A stretch of 8,049 bases of DNA from Bacteroidales bacterium (GTDB lineage Bacteria > Bacteroidota > Bacteroidia > Bacteroidales > UBA932), in the NCBI GenBank assembly GCA_017556665.1, contig JAFYMJ010000312.1, forward strand, positions 1-8,049, written 5' to 3'. Positions 1 through 7,166 of this stretch are shown here, piece by piece. The position numbers and the translations under genes are program-made. Positions within the stretch are counted from its first letter, which is position 1. Every line of letters starts with the position of its first letter. The notes under the pieces were generated by a model. The model was not told where the DNA came from, searched no databases, and saw nothing but the letters and a program-made list of their open reading frames with translations.

Positions 1-1641
1 ATCAAGCTTTGCTTTTGCCTCTTTTACCGACAATGATTTACCATCCTTAAAAGCTGTTATCATAGCCGAAGAAAAACCTCTCTTTCTCACCTTATTAAGG
101 TTAGACATAGCATCATTATAAGTACGGAATGTTCCCACAGAATATATATACTTGCCACTTGGGTATTTTCTCTCAAACACAGGAGCTAACCCTTTTAAAG
201 ATTTCAACGAAGCCTTCTTACTAACAGTAAACAACTGTATTTGATAAACTAAACCTTGAGGAAAATCTGCAATATCAACCACTACAGCCTCATCAGCAAT
301 TCTGAATGACAAATCAATCTCAGGTTCAGGAACCTCAACTATCATTGATGGGGCCTTACCTAATTTATTTTGAGCAAATACGAAAGGTTGCTTCTCAACC
401 TCATCCGCCACAGCAGGTTTAGCTTTTTGCTCAACCTCCACAGTTGGGATAAACATTCCTTTTGACAAAAACTCCATCTCCAACTTTTGCAACTCTGCCA
501 CAGCCGTATTCACATCATTCTGTAAAGACATTGTGGTAATTTCAAGTTCTGCAATCTTTTTCTCCAAAGCAATTAAATCATCTGGATTTTTCAAAGTGTT
601 ATACAACTCTCTATTTGAAGCTTGAAGTTTATAAGAGTCGGCCAACTCTTGTTGCAACTTCCTCACGTTGTTAACTGCAAGGTTATATTTGCTATATTCA
701 TTTTCGCTAGCAGGATCAGCAATATTCGCGTTATCACCGCTTTCCTGAGTTTGCTCATTACTGTCGGGACCAGATTTTTTTAATTTTGCAATCACCAATG
801 CTTCGGCTGGTGTAACCGATTTTTTCAATGGAACATTCTCGTAATTAAGCACATATACCGTTGCTGAATCAGACTCATTTGTACGGTTCGAAGCAAAAAT
901 AGAATATAATCCGTCGAGGGTATTATAAAAGAAAAAGTCATCTTTGGGTGAAGAGTATGGGAAACCCAGATTCTGCGGAACACCCCAATCATTCAACTCC
1001 TCATCCCATTGGCAAACATATAAATCATAACCACCAACACCATAGTGTCCGTTTGATGAGAAATATAAGGTCTTGCCATTAGAACTCACTATTGGAAATA
1101 TCTCATTGCCAGCCGATGTAATATTCTCATTAAGCAATACAGGCACACTCCACAGTGTATCATTCAATAAATGAGATGAATATATATTCCAAGCACCTGT
1201 ATTATCTGGTGCACTGAAAATAATTTTTCGAGCACCTTGAGATGTAAGCATAACAGGAAAATCACCTGAAGACAAATCACCTTCTGGCGCAAGCTGCTGA
1301 GGAAGTTTTACCCATTGGTTCTCGGAGCTGATAGGATAGTGAAGATAAAACTGATCTTTTTTATAGACACCAGTAGCAGCAACCACAGGCTCAAAAACAA
1401 AATCCAACAAACTCAAGCCGTTTTCGCTCTGAACAATTTTCTTTTCAATTGCAGTTCTTTCCAGTGAATCGACAGTGTTATCCAGCACCTTTTTATATAT
1501 AGACAGAGCCTGCTCAAATTCATATCTATCATGAAGTTGAGCAGCTTTTTTCAAATCTTCGCCCGCTGTTTGGGAAAATGAAATATACGGACACAGAGAA
1601 ACGAGCAAAAAAACGAATGTAAATCCTATATGCTTTTTCAT
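1..1641 (-). CDS. Secreted TPR-like / PD40 propeller / coiled-coil / SPOR-like protein (3' end outside window)
   Basis: An open frame of 547 codons runs from ATG at 1641 to the window edge without a stop, so the C-terminus is missing. Residues 1-23 form a signal peptide (KK, a hydrophobic core, then SFS before Q24), suggesting export and signal peptidase I cleavage. C17 is not in a good lipobox, because Leu precedes it. Residues 28-75 look like a TPR-type helix pair. Residues about 82-271 carry propeller-like repeats; the clearest is 178-210, with GNEIFPIVSSNGKTLYFSS followed by GGYDLYV, a PD40/WD40-like signature. Residues about 315-395 are a predicted coiled coil, followed by a Pro/Glu-rich linker. 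Residues 463-547 resemble a SPOR-like domain (YQIQLF, YSVGTFRTYNDA, KVRKRGF). The family is common in Bacteroidota but I know of no assigned function. By analogy with PorE-type proteins, a periplasmic scaffold or peptidoglycan-associated role is possible; this is inference. Glu codons are mixed (about 25 GAG, 13 GAA), unlike neighbouring secDF. Confidence 0.85.
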   Translation of the reverse strand, partial: MKKHIGFTFVFLLVSLCPYISFSQTAGEDLKKAAQLHDRYEFEQALSIYKKVLDNTVDSLERTAIEKKIVQSENGLSLLDFVFEPVVAATGVYKKDQFYLHYPISSENQWVKLPQQLAPEGDLSSGDFPVMLTSQGARKIIFSAPDNTGAWNIYSSHLLNDTLWSVPVLLNENITSAGNEIFPIVSSNGKTLYFSSNGHYGVGGYDLYVCQWDEELNDWGVPQNLGFPYSSPKDDFFFYNTLDGLYSIFASNRTNESDSATVYVLNYENVPLKKSVTPAEALVIAKLKKSGPDSNEQTQESGDNANIADPASENEYSKYNLAVNNVRKLQQELADSYKLQASNRELYNTLKNPDDLIALEKKIAELEITTMSLQNDVNTAVAELQKLEMEFLSKGMFIPTVEVEQKAKPAVADEVEKQPFVFAQNKLGKAPSMIVEVPEPEIDLSFRIADEAVVVDIADFPQGLVYQIQLFTVSKKASLKSLKGLAPVFERKYPSGKYIYSVGTFRTYNDAMSNLNKVRKRGFSSAMITAFKDGKSLSVKEAKAKLD

Positions 1642-1664
1642 GAATTTGCGTAAAAATATAACAA

Positions 1665-1672
1665 CAAAGATA
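1665..1672 (-). promoter_or_regulatory. Probable -7 box for the PD40/SPOR gene
   Basis: The minus strand reads TATCTTTG, an exact match to the Bacteroidota -7 consensus TAnnTTTG, ending 23 bases upstream of the ATG at 1641. That would give a very short 5' leader. The expected -33 position has only a T-run (around 1692-1697) rather than a clear TTTG, so the call rests on the -7 box and its position. Confidence 0.5.
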
Positions 1673-1702
1673 TGAAATACTTTATATTTTAGGAAAAAAT
1701 TG

Positions 1703-1710
1703 TACATTTG
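1703..1710 (+). promoter_or_regulatory. Probable -7 box for secDF
   Basis: TACATTTG, followed by C, matches the Bacteroidota -7 consensus TAnnTTTG exactly. It implies a leader of roughly 60 bases before the secDF ATG. A weak -33 candidate, TTTA, lies at 1681-1684. A second, poorer candidate (TACTTTGG, near 1732) lies closer to the gene. The core region overlaps that of the divergent promoter at 1665-1672. Confidence 0.55.
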
Positions 1711-1776
1711 CACCTTATTTTATCATAACCATACTTTGGTTTGAAGTGAAATTTCAAATTTTAAAAACTATACAAC

Positions 1777-4700
1777 ATGCAAAGTAAAGGAGCCATTAGA
1801 TTTGTGGCAATTTTAATCGCATTAGCCTGTGTTTATCAGCTAGCATTCACATGGGCTACATCGCATCAAGAGAAAAAAGCACAAGAGTATGCTAATGCAG
1901 CAGTGGCTGCAATGGAGCAAAGTGCAGAATTTACCAAAGTGGCTGAGGTTGACAAAGCTTTCTTCCTAGACTCTTTGGCAAAAGAAAAAAACAGATTTTA
2001 TATTGATTCTATCTCTTCAGAGAAAGTATTCCTAGGATTTACTTACAAAGAGGTAAAAGAGAAAGAGATTAACTTGGGTCTTGACCTTAAAGGTGGTATG
2101 AACGTTATGCTTCAAGTTCAACTAAGAGATCTTTTGGTTGCACTTGCAGACAATAACCAATCACCAGAGTTTATTGAGGCATTGAACCTTGCTTCTCAAA
2201 AAGAGTTGGACAGCAGAGAGGATTATTTGACTCTATTTGAGCAAAGTTGGGAGGAGGTTGCTCCTGGCAAGAGACTTTCAAGCGTATTTGGTACTTACGA
2301 GATGCGTGAGAAAATTAAACCAGAGAGTACAAATGCAGAGGTAATGAGTGTTATTAAAGCAGAGGCTGAGAGTGCAATTGCAAACTCATTCAACGTTTTA
2401 AGAAACCGTATCGACCGCTTTGGTGTAACTCAACCAAATATTCAAAAATTAGGTAATTCAGGTAGAATTCTAGTTGAGCTTCCAGGTGTTAAAGAGCCTG
2501 AGCGTGTTAGAAAACTGCTTCAAGGTACAGCTTCATTGGAGTTCTGGCCTACATATGAGAACGCAGAGATTTATCCTTTCTTGGAGCAAGCAAATACTGC
2601 TCTTGCACAACTTCTTGCAGAGGAGGAGGTTGTAGCTGCTGAGCAACCAGAGGCTGCTCAAAGCATTGAGGATGCTCTTGTAGCAGAGGACAGCTTGTCG
2701 GCTGATGCTGCTGCTTTTGCAAAACAAAATCCATTGTTCTTTGTTTTGAACCCTTGTGCTTACAACGGTCAACTAATGCCTGGTCCAAGTGTTGGTAGAG
2801 CTCACTACAGAGATACTGCAAAAATCAACGCTTATTTGAATATGCCTCAAATTAAGGCTTTATTCCCAGTTGAGTTTGTTCCAAGATGGACTGTTAAAGC
2901 TAACCAAAACGATCCTACTGCTTCAATTTTTGACCTTATTGCAATCAAATGCACTTCAAGAGATGGTAAAGCTCCTCTAGATGGTGGCGTTATTACAGAT
3001 GCAAGCATTGCTTATGGCAACACTGGTGGTTCACCAATGGTTGATATGGCAATGAACGCAGAGGGTGCAAGAATTTGGGCAAGATTAACAGCTGACAACA
3101 TTGACAAATCTATTGCCATTGTTCTTGACGGTATGGTTTATTCATATCCAACAGTTCAAAACGAGATTTCAGGTGGCCGTTCACAAATTACCGGTAACTT
3201 TACTATTACAGAGGCTGAGGACTTGGCTAACGTTCTAAAATCTGGTAAACTTCCTGCTCCTGCTACAATCGTTCAAGAGCAAGTTGTTGGACCAAGCTTG
3301 GGTGCAGCTTCAATTAACGCAGGTATGATGTCATTTGTTATTGCATTCGTACTTGTTCTAATCTATATGCTTCTATTCTACAAAGGTGCCGGTGTTGCAG
3401 CAAACATTGCCCTATTGTGCAACGTATTGTTCTTGTTTGGTGCATTGGTATCGTTTGGTGCTGTATTGACATTGCCTGGTATTGCAGGTTTGGTTCTTAC
3501 TTTAGGTATGGCAGTAGACTCTAACGTTATTATCTACGAGCGTATCAGAGAGGAGCTAAGAGCTGGTAAAGCATTAAGATTGGCTATTAAAGACGGTTAT
3601 AGCAATGCATATTCTGCAATTATTGACGGTAACTTGACTACAATCATTACAGGTATTGTATTGTTTATGTTTGGTTCTGGTCCTGTTCAAGGTTTCGCAA
3701 CTACTTTGGTAATTGGTATTGTTACTTCTCTTCTAACTTCAATCTTCATTACCAGATTGTATTTTGAGGGAAGACTTAACAGAAACAAAAACATATCGTT
3801 TGAGAGTGGTATCTCTAAGAACTTTATGCAGAACACCAAGTTTGACTTCCTTAAAGCAAGAAAAACAACATTTGCAATTTCAATTGCTCTATGTGTAATT
3901 TGTCTAGGCTTTATCTTTACTAAAGGCTTTACATATGGTGTTGACTTTACAGGTGGTAGAACTTATGTTCTAAGATTCGATAAAGAGGTAACTGCAGAGG
4001 ATGTTAGAACAGCTGCAAATGCAGAGTTTGGTGAGACTGTTGAGGTTAAACAATTTGGTGGTGCAAGCCAAATGAAGGTTACAACCAAATACAAAATCAA
4101 TGATAACTCTACTTCTGTTGATGAGGAGGTTGAGGGTAAACTTTACAATGCATTGAAAGGTTTCTTTGCAGCAGATATGACATTGGAGGAGTTCATTTCA
4201 ACTCAAGACAATCCTAATGGTATTATCTCATCAGATAAAGTTGGACCTACAATTGCAAATGACATTAAGAGAGATGCTGTTATTGCAGTTCTATTGTCTC
4301 TAGTTGCAATCTTCTTGTACATTGTGGTTCGTTTCCGCAACTGGACTTGGGGTGCCGGCGGTGTTATTGCACTAGCACACGATGCAATTGTTGTAATTGG
4401 CTTCTTCTCTATCTTCTCTGGAATTCTTCCATTCAGCTTGGACGTAGACCAGACATTCATTGCAGCGGTACTTACAATCATTGGTTACTCTATTAACGAT
4501 ACAGTGGTTATCTTTGACCGTATCCGTGAGTACAATACATTGTATCCAAAACGTGATCTTGGTGAGAACATCAACGCAGCTCTAAACAGCACATTGGTTA
4601 GAACAATCAATACATCAGGTACTACTTTGGTTGTAATGATTGCAATTGCATTGTTTGGTGGCGAGGTTATCAGAGGTTTTGCTGTAGCAATTATTGTTGG

Positions 4701-4794
4701 TATCCTAATTGGTACATACTCTTCTGTATTTGTTGGTACTCCATTGATGTATGTATTCAATAAAAGAAAACAAGCTAAATCTTTAAAGAAATAA
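1777..4794 (+). CDS. secDF: Protein translocase subunit SecDF (fused SecD-SecF)
   Basis: This inner-membrane RND-family protein uses the proton gradient to pull Sec substrates through SecYEG on the periplasmic side. It has 1005 residues, the usual size for fused SecDF in Bacteroidota. The SecD half has a first membrane helix (about 6-26), GLDLKGGMNVMLQV at 101-114, the large periplasmic P1 region with NRIDRFGV at 210-217, and helices 2-6 at about 513-663, including MAVDSNVIIYERIREE (578-593). The SecF half starts with a helix at about 697-716, then GVDFTGGRTY (721-730), KVGPTIANDI (821-830) and its last helices, including GYSINDTVVIFDRIRE (903-918). D581 and D908 align by motif with the paired membrane aspartates needed for proton-driven function in characterised SecDF. 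An Ala/Glu-rich segment (273-315) interrupts P1. The ATG at 1777 immediately precedes the first membrane helix; no Shine-Dalgarno is visible, as is usual in this phylum. About 58 of 60 Glu codons are GAG, suggesting high expression. Confidence 0.98.
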   Translation: MQSKGAIRFVAILIALACVYQLAFTWATSHQEKKAQEYANAAVAAMEQSAEFTKVAEVDKAFFLDSLAKEKNRFYIDSISSEKVFLGFTYKEVKEKEINLGLDLKGGMNVMLQVQLRDLLVALADNNQSPEFIEALNLASQKELDSREDYLTLFEQSWEEVAPGKRLSSVFGTYEMREKIKPESTNAEVMSVIKAEAESAIANSFNVLRNRIDRFGVTQPNIQKLGNSGRILVELPGVKEPERVRKLLQGTASLEFWPTYENAEIYPFLEQANTALAQLLAEEEVVAAEQPEAAQSIEDALVAEDSLSADAAAFAKQNPLFFVLNPCAYNGQLMPGPSVGRAHYRDTAKINAYLNMPQIKALFPVEFVPRWTVKANQNDPTASIFDLIAIKCTSRDGKAPLDGGVITDASIAYGNTGGSPMVDMAMNAEGARIWARLTADNIDKSIAIVLDGMVYSYPTVQNEISGGRSQITGNFTITEAEDLANVLKSGKLPAPATIVQEQVVGPSLGAASINAGMMSFVIAFVLVLIYMLLFYKGAGVAANIALLCNVLFLFGALVSFGAVLTLPGIAGLVLTLGMAVDSNVIIYERIREELRAGKALRLAIKDGYSNAYSAIIDGNLTTIITGIVLFMFGSGPVQGFATTLVIGIVTSLLTSIFITRLYFEGRLNRNKNISFESGISKNFMQNTKFDFLKARKTTFAISIALCVICLGFIFTKGFTYGVDFTGGRTYVLRFDKEVTAEDVRTAANAEFGETVEVKQFGGASQMKVTTKYKINDNSTSVDEEVEGKLYNALKGFFAADMTLEEFISTQDNPNGIISSDKVGPTIANDIKRDAVIAVLLSLVAIFLYIVVRFRNWTWGAGGVIALAHDAIVVIGFFSIFSGILPFSLDVDQTFIAAVLTIIGYSINDTVVIFDRIREYNTLYPKRDLGENINAALNSTLVRTINTSGTTLVVMIAIALFGGEVIRGFAVAIIVGILIGTYSSVFVGTPLMYVFNKRKQAKSLKK

Positions 4795-4814
4795 GGTTTT
4801 GCCCAATATAAAAT

Positions 4815-4850
4815 AAAGGGGATGGCTATAAAGTCATCCCCTTTGTTTTA
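4815..4850. terminator. Bidirectional rho-independent terminator between secDF and rnr
   Basis: Arms AAAGGGGATG (4815-4824) and CATCCCCTTT (4835-4844) are perfectly complementary over 10 bp. The inner bases GCT/AGT extend the stem by three more pairs (one G-U), leaving a four-base loop, ATAA. On the plus strand the stem runs into TTTGTTTTA, 21 bases after the secDF stop. Read on the minus strand, the same stem is followed by TTTATTTTATATT, so it can also end rnr, whose stop is about 40 bases away. Convergent genes sharing one hairpin explain the short gap. Confidence 0.88.
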
Positions 4851-4883
4851 TAAACTGTGTTGGTGGCGGCAGGTAGGACAGGT

Positions 4884-7004
4884 TTAAGATCTATCTCTTT
4901 TTTTTGCTCCTTTACCCCCTCTCTTCTGTTTGTTCCATTCAGGGTCCCAGATAAGCGAATAGTCAATAAGTTTCTGTTCAAGATTGGTCCTTGATACTTT
5001 AATCTTAACCTTATCTCCCAATGTGAATTTCTTACGGGTAGATTTTCCTATAACACAGTAGTTCTTTTCGTCAAAGATAAAATAATCTTCCTTTATGTCT
5101 TTAAGCGGAACCATTCCTTCAACTTTTGTAGGCTCAATCTCTACATATAAGCCCCATTCGGTAACACCAGAGATACTCCCTTCAAATTCCTGACCAACTT
5201 TGTTCTCCATAAACTCTGTAAGCTTGTATTTGATGCTGCTGCGTTCAGCTTCAGATGCAAGCTGTTCTCTTGCCGACGAGTGTTTGCACAACTCTTCAAA
5301 CTTAAGTTTGTTTTCATTCTTCCCTTTATCCAGGTAATGTGCCAGCAGCCTGTGTACCATCATATCGGGATAGCGTCTGATAGGGGAGGTAAAGTGGGTA
5401 TAGTAGTCAAATCCCAACCCGTAGTGTCCAACATTGTCGGTAGAGTATTTGGCTCTTGCCATAGTTCTTAATGCAAGAATCTCTATTGTATTGCACTCTG
5501 GTTTCCCCTTTATGCTTTCAAGCAATCCGTTAAGGGCGAATGCCACATCCTTTGCATCTTTTGTTGGAGCAAGCTTGTATCCAAAATGTTTTATAAAATC
5601 CCTCAGGTTCTGAACCTTGTCAAAATCTGGCTCATCGTGTATTCTGTATACAAATGTTGGCTCTTTTTGTTTTAGACCTTTGGCAACGCAGGTTGCAACC
5701 TCTATATTGGCCAGAAGCATAAATTCCTCTATAAGCCAGTTTGCCTCTTTGGTTATTTTCTGTACAACATCAATTGGTTTGCCGGTATTGTCAATAAGAA
5801 CTTTCATCTCTGGCCTTTCAAATCCAATTGCACCTGCTGCAAATCTCTTTTCTCTAAAGATTGAGGCAAGTTTATGCAGCTCCAGAACAGCCCATGCAAC
5901 CTCTTTATCTGAATATTTTTCCCCTTTCCTCTTTCTTGCAGTAACTTTTACACTCTTGGTCTTTGAGTTGCTGCTCATCTCTCCAATATATTTTAATGTG
6001 TACTCTCCATTTGTCTCAATTATCTCTTGAGCCTGTTCGTAAGAGAATCTTCTGCAAGAGAGTGTAATAGTTCTTCCAAACCATCTTTTTACAACTTTAC
6101 CGGTTGGAGTTATCTCAAACATTGCAGAGAAAGTGAGCTTTTCTTCATTTGGCCTTAGTGAGCACAGATTGTTTGAAAGGGCTTCTGGAAGCATTGGTAT
6201 TGTCCTGTCAACCAGATATACAGATGTTCCTCTTTCGATAGCTTCTTTATCAATAATATCTCCCGGCCTTACATAGTGTGTAACATCTGCTATGTGTACA
6301 CCAACCTCATAGTTGCCATTGTCCAAGGTTGTAAGGGATACTGCATCATCAAAATCCTTTGCATCTGCAGGGTCTATTGTAATTGTAAGGGTATCCCTCA
6401 AATCCTTTCTTCTTTTTACTTCGGCCGACGAAATCTCTACAGGAATTTTTTGAGCAGCCTCCTCAACCTCAGCAGGGAATCTGTACGGCAACCCAAATTC
6501 TGCCAGAATAGCGTGCATCTCTGTATCGTTCTCGCCAGGAGTACCAAGGATATCTACAATTTCTCCAACGGGTGCATCTTCCCTCATAGGCCAGTCCTTA
6601 ACAAGAACTGCCACTTTAAGGCCATTGGCATTGATATGCTCCTGGGTAAGATTACCAACCCTTACATCGTAAGGCATGTTCTTGTTTTCAATTATAACCC
6701 AACCTTGTTCTCCAATAACCTGAAGAATACCAATGAATGGTTTTTTGCTCCTTTCAACAATAGAGACAATTTCTCCCTCCATTTTGTGATGAGCATCTTT
6801 GGCCTTTGTAATGGCAACAATTACCTTGTCTCCATTAAGGGCTCCCAGCATTCTTTTGGCCGGAACATAAACGTCATCTTCTCTATCGGGAAGAATAATG
6901 AAACCATAACCTTCTCTGCTTAATGAAACTGTCCCCTCTACTTGCTCCAGAATCTTGCGTCTGGTACTTCTTCTCATTTTGGTAAGATTTCTATTTCTGC
7001 TCAT
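4884..7004 (-). CDS. rnr: Ribonuclease R (3'-to-5' exoribonuclease, RNB/RNase II family)
   Basis: RNase R is a cytoplasmic, processive 3'-5' hydrolytic exonuclease that degrades structured RNA, including rRNA fragments and mRNA decay intermediates. From the ATG at 7004 the protein has 706 residues. A GTG two codons upstream (7010) is in frame, but the ATG is the likelier start. Domains in order: a basic N-terminal tail; a cold-shock domain at about 23-85 (EGTVSLSREGYGFI, DDVYVP); a second at about 90-155; the RNB catalytic domain at about 200-530, with DPADAKDFDDAVS supplying the metal-binding aspartates D211, D217, D219 and D220 by family alignment; HIADVTHYV with Y244; HFTSPIRRYPDMMVHRLL at about 537-554; an S1 domain at about 605-683; and a Lys/Arg-rich tail. 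It lacks the N-terminal winged-helix region of the longer E. coli enzyme (813 residues) and has a basic insertion at about 347-366. It is convergent with secDF and divergent from gpmI, apparently in its own transcription unit. Confidence 0.97.
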   Translation of the reverse strand: MSRNRNLTKMRRSTRRKILEQVEGTVSLSREGYGFIILPDREDDVYVPAKRMLGALNGDKVIVAITKAKDAHHKMEGEIVSIVERSKKPFIGILQVIGEQGWVIIENKNMPYDVRVGNLTQEHINANGLKVAVLVKDWPMREDAPVGEIVDILGTPGENDTEMHAILAEFGLPYRFPAEVEEAAQKIPVEISSAEVKRRKDLRDTLTITIDPADAKDFDDAVSLTTLDNGNYEVGVHIADVTHYVRPGDIIDKEAIERGTSVYLVDRTIPMLPEALSNNLCSLRPNEEKLTFSAMFEITPTGKVVKRWFGRTITLSCRRFSYEQAQEIIETNGEYTLKYIGEMSSNSKTKSVKVTARKRKGEKYSDKEVAWAVLELHKLASIFREKRFAAGAIGFERPEMKVLIDNTGKPIDVVQKITKEANWLIEEFMLLANIEVATCVAKGLKQKEPTFVYRIHDEPDFDKVQNLRDFIKHFGYKLAPTKDAKDVAFALNGLLESIKGKPECNTIEILALRTMARAKYSTDNVGHYGLGFDYYTHFTSPIRRYPDMMVHRLLAHYLDKGKNENKLKFEELCKHSSAREQLASEAERSSIKYKLTEFMENKVGQEFEGSISGVTEWGLYVEIEPTKVEGMVPLKDIKEDYFIFDEKNYCVIGKSTRKKFTLGDKVKIKVSRTNLEQKLIDYSLIWDPEWNKQKRGGKGAKKRDRS

Positions 7005-7041
7005 AATCACGTAAATTCAAGTGTATCCCATTTGTTAACAA

Positions 7042-7075
7042 CAATAGGTATACGAGTGTTGTTTTATATAACAAA
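7042..7075 (-). promoter_or_regulatory. Possible rnr promoter
   Basis: On the minus strand TTTG (7072-7075) is followed after 21 bases by TACCTATTG (7042-7050). The first fits the Bacteroidota -33 element. The second is an imperfect version of TAnnTTTG, with an extra or changed base. The site lies about 40 bases upstream of the rnr start. A 10-bp palindrome, TTGTTAACAA (7032-7041), sits just downstream in the presumed leader. The -7 mismatch makes this tentative. Confidence 0.3.
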
Positions 7076-7093
7076 TTTAGAAATAATTTTTCA

Positions 7094-7101
7094 TAACTTT
7101 G
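7094..7101 (+). promoter_or_regulatory. Probable -7 box for gpmI
   Basis: TAACTTTG, followed by C, matches the Bacteroidota -7 consensus TAnnTTTG exactly. It predicts a transcript starting near 7106-7110 and a leader of about 55 bases before the gpmI ATG. No clear -33 TTTG is seen at the right distance on this strand. Confidence 0.55.
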
Positions 7102-7118
7102 CACACTCATCCAAAGTG

Positions 7119-7166
7119 ATGAAGAGTGTAAAAATTGATATTAACAAATTATTAAAATACAGATGA
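7119..7166 (+). other. Possible 15-codon leader ORF overlapping the gpmI start
   Basis: An ATG at 7119 opens a 15-codon frame ([15 protein letters not shown]) whose TGA stop at 7164-7166 overlaps the gpmI ATG at 7163-7165 as ATGA. This arrangement is typical of translational coupling. It would begin about 10 bases after the predicted transcript start, leaving little room for ribosome binding. The peptide is Lys-rich, as chance reading of AT-rich DNA would often give, so it is recorded as a candidate only. Confidence 0.2.

Noticed and set aside
1577..1641. Reading the PD40/SPOR protein as a lipoprotein through C17
   Set aside because: The residue before C17 is Leu, which lipoprotein signal peptidase sites rarely tolerate, while SFS before Q24 is a good ordinary signal peptidase site.
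1748..1755. GAAATTTC palindrome in the secDF leader
   Set aside because: Eight-base A/T-rich palindromes are expected by chance in this composition, and no second copy was seen nearby.
2533..2821. Two minus-strand open frames of 79 and 90 codons inside secDF
   Set aside because: They lie antisense to well-conserved SecD coding sequence, have no recognisable motifs, and overlap each other in different frames.
4203..4760. Minus-strand open frames of 92 and 91 codons inside the SecF half
   Set aside because: They are antisense shadows of conserved membrane helices; their composition reflects the complementary strand.
5280..6923. Plus-strand open frames of 63, 137 and 215 codons within rnr
   Set aside because: They are antisense to the RNase R catalytic and cold-shock domains, which are clearly the real coding strand. 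The Phe/Cys/Asn-rich translations match no family I recognise.
6942..7118. N-terminal part of a 74-codon plus-strand frame entering the gpmI leader
   Set aside because: Most of it is antisense to the rnr start and crosses the presumed gpmI promoter. Only its last 15 codons, after the ATG at 7119, are worth separate mention.
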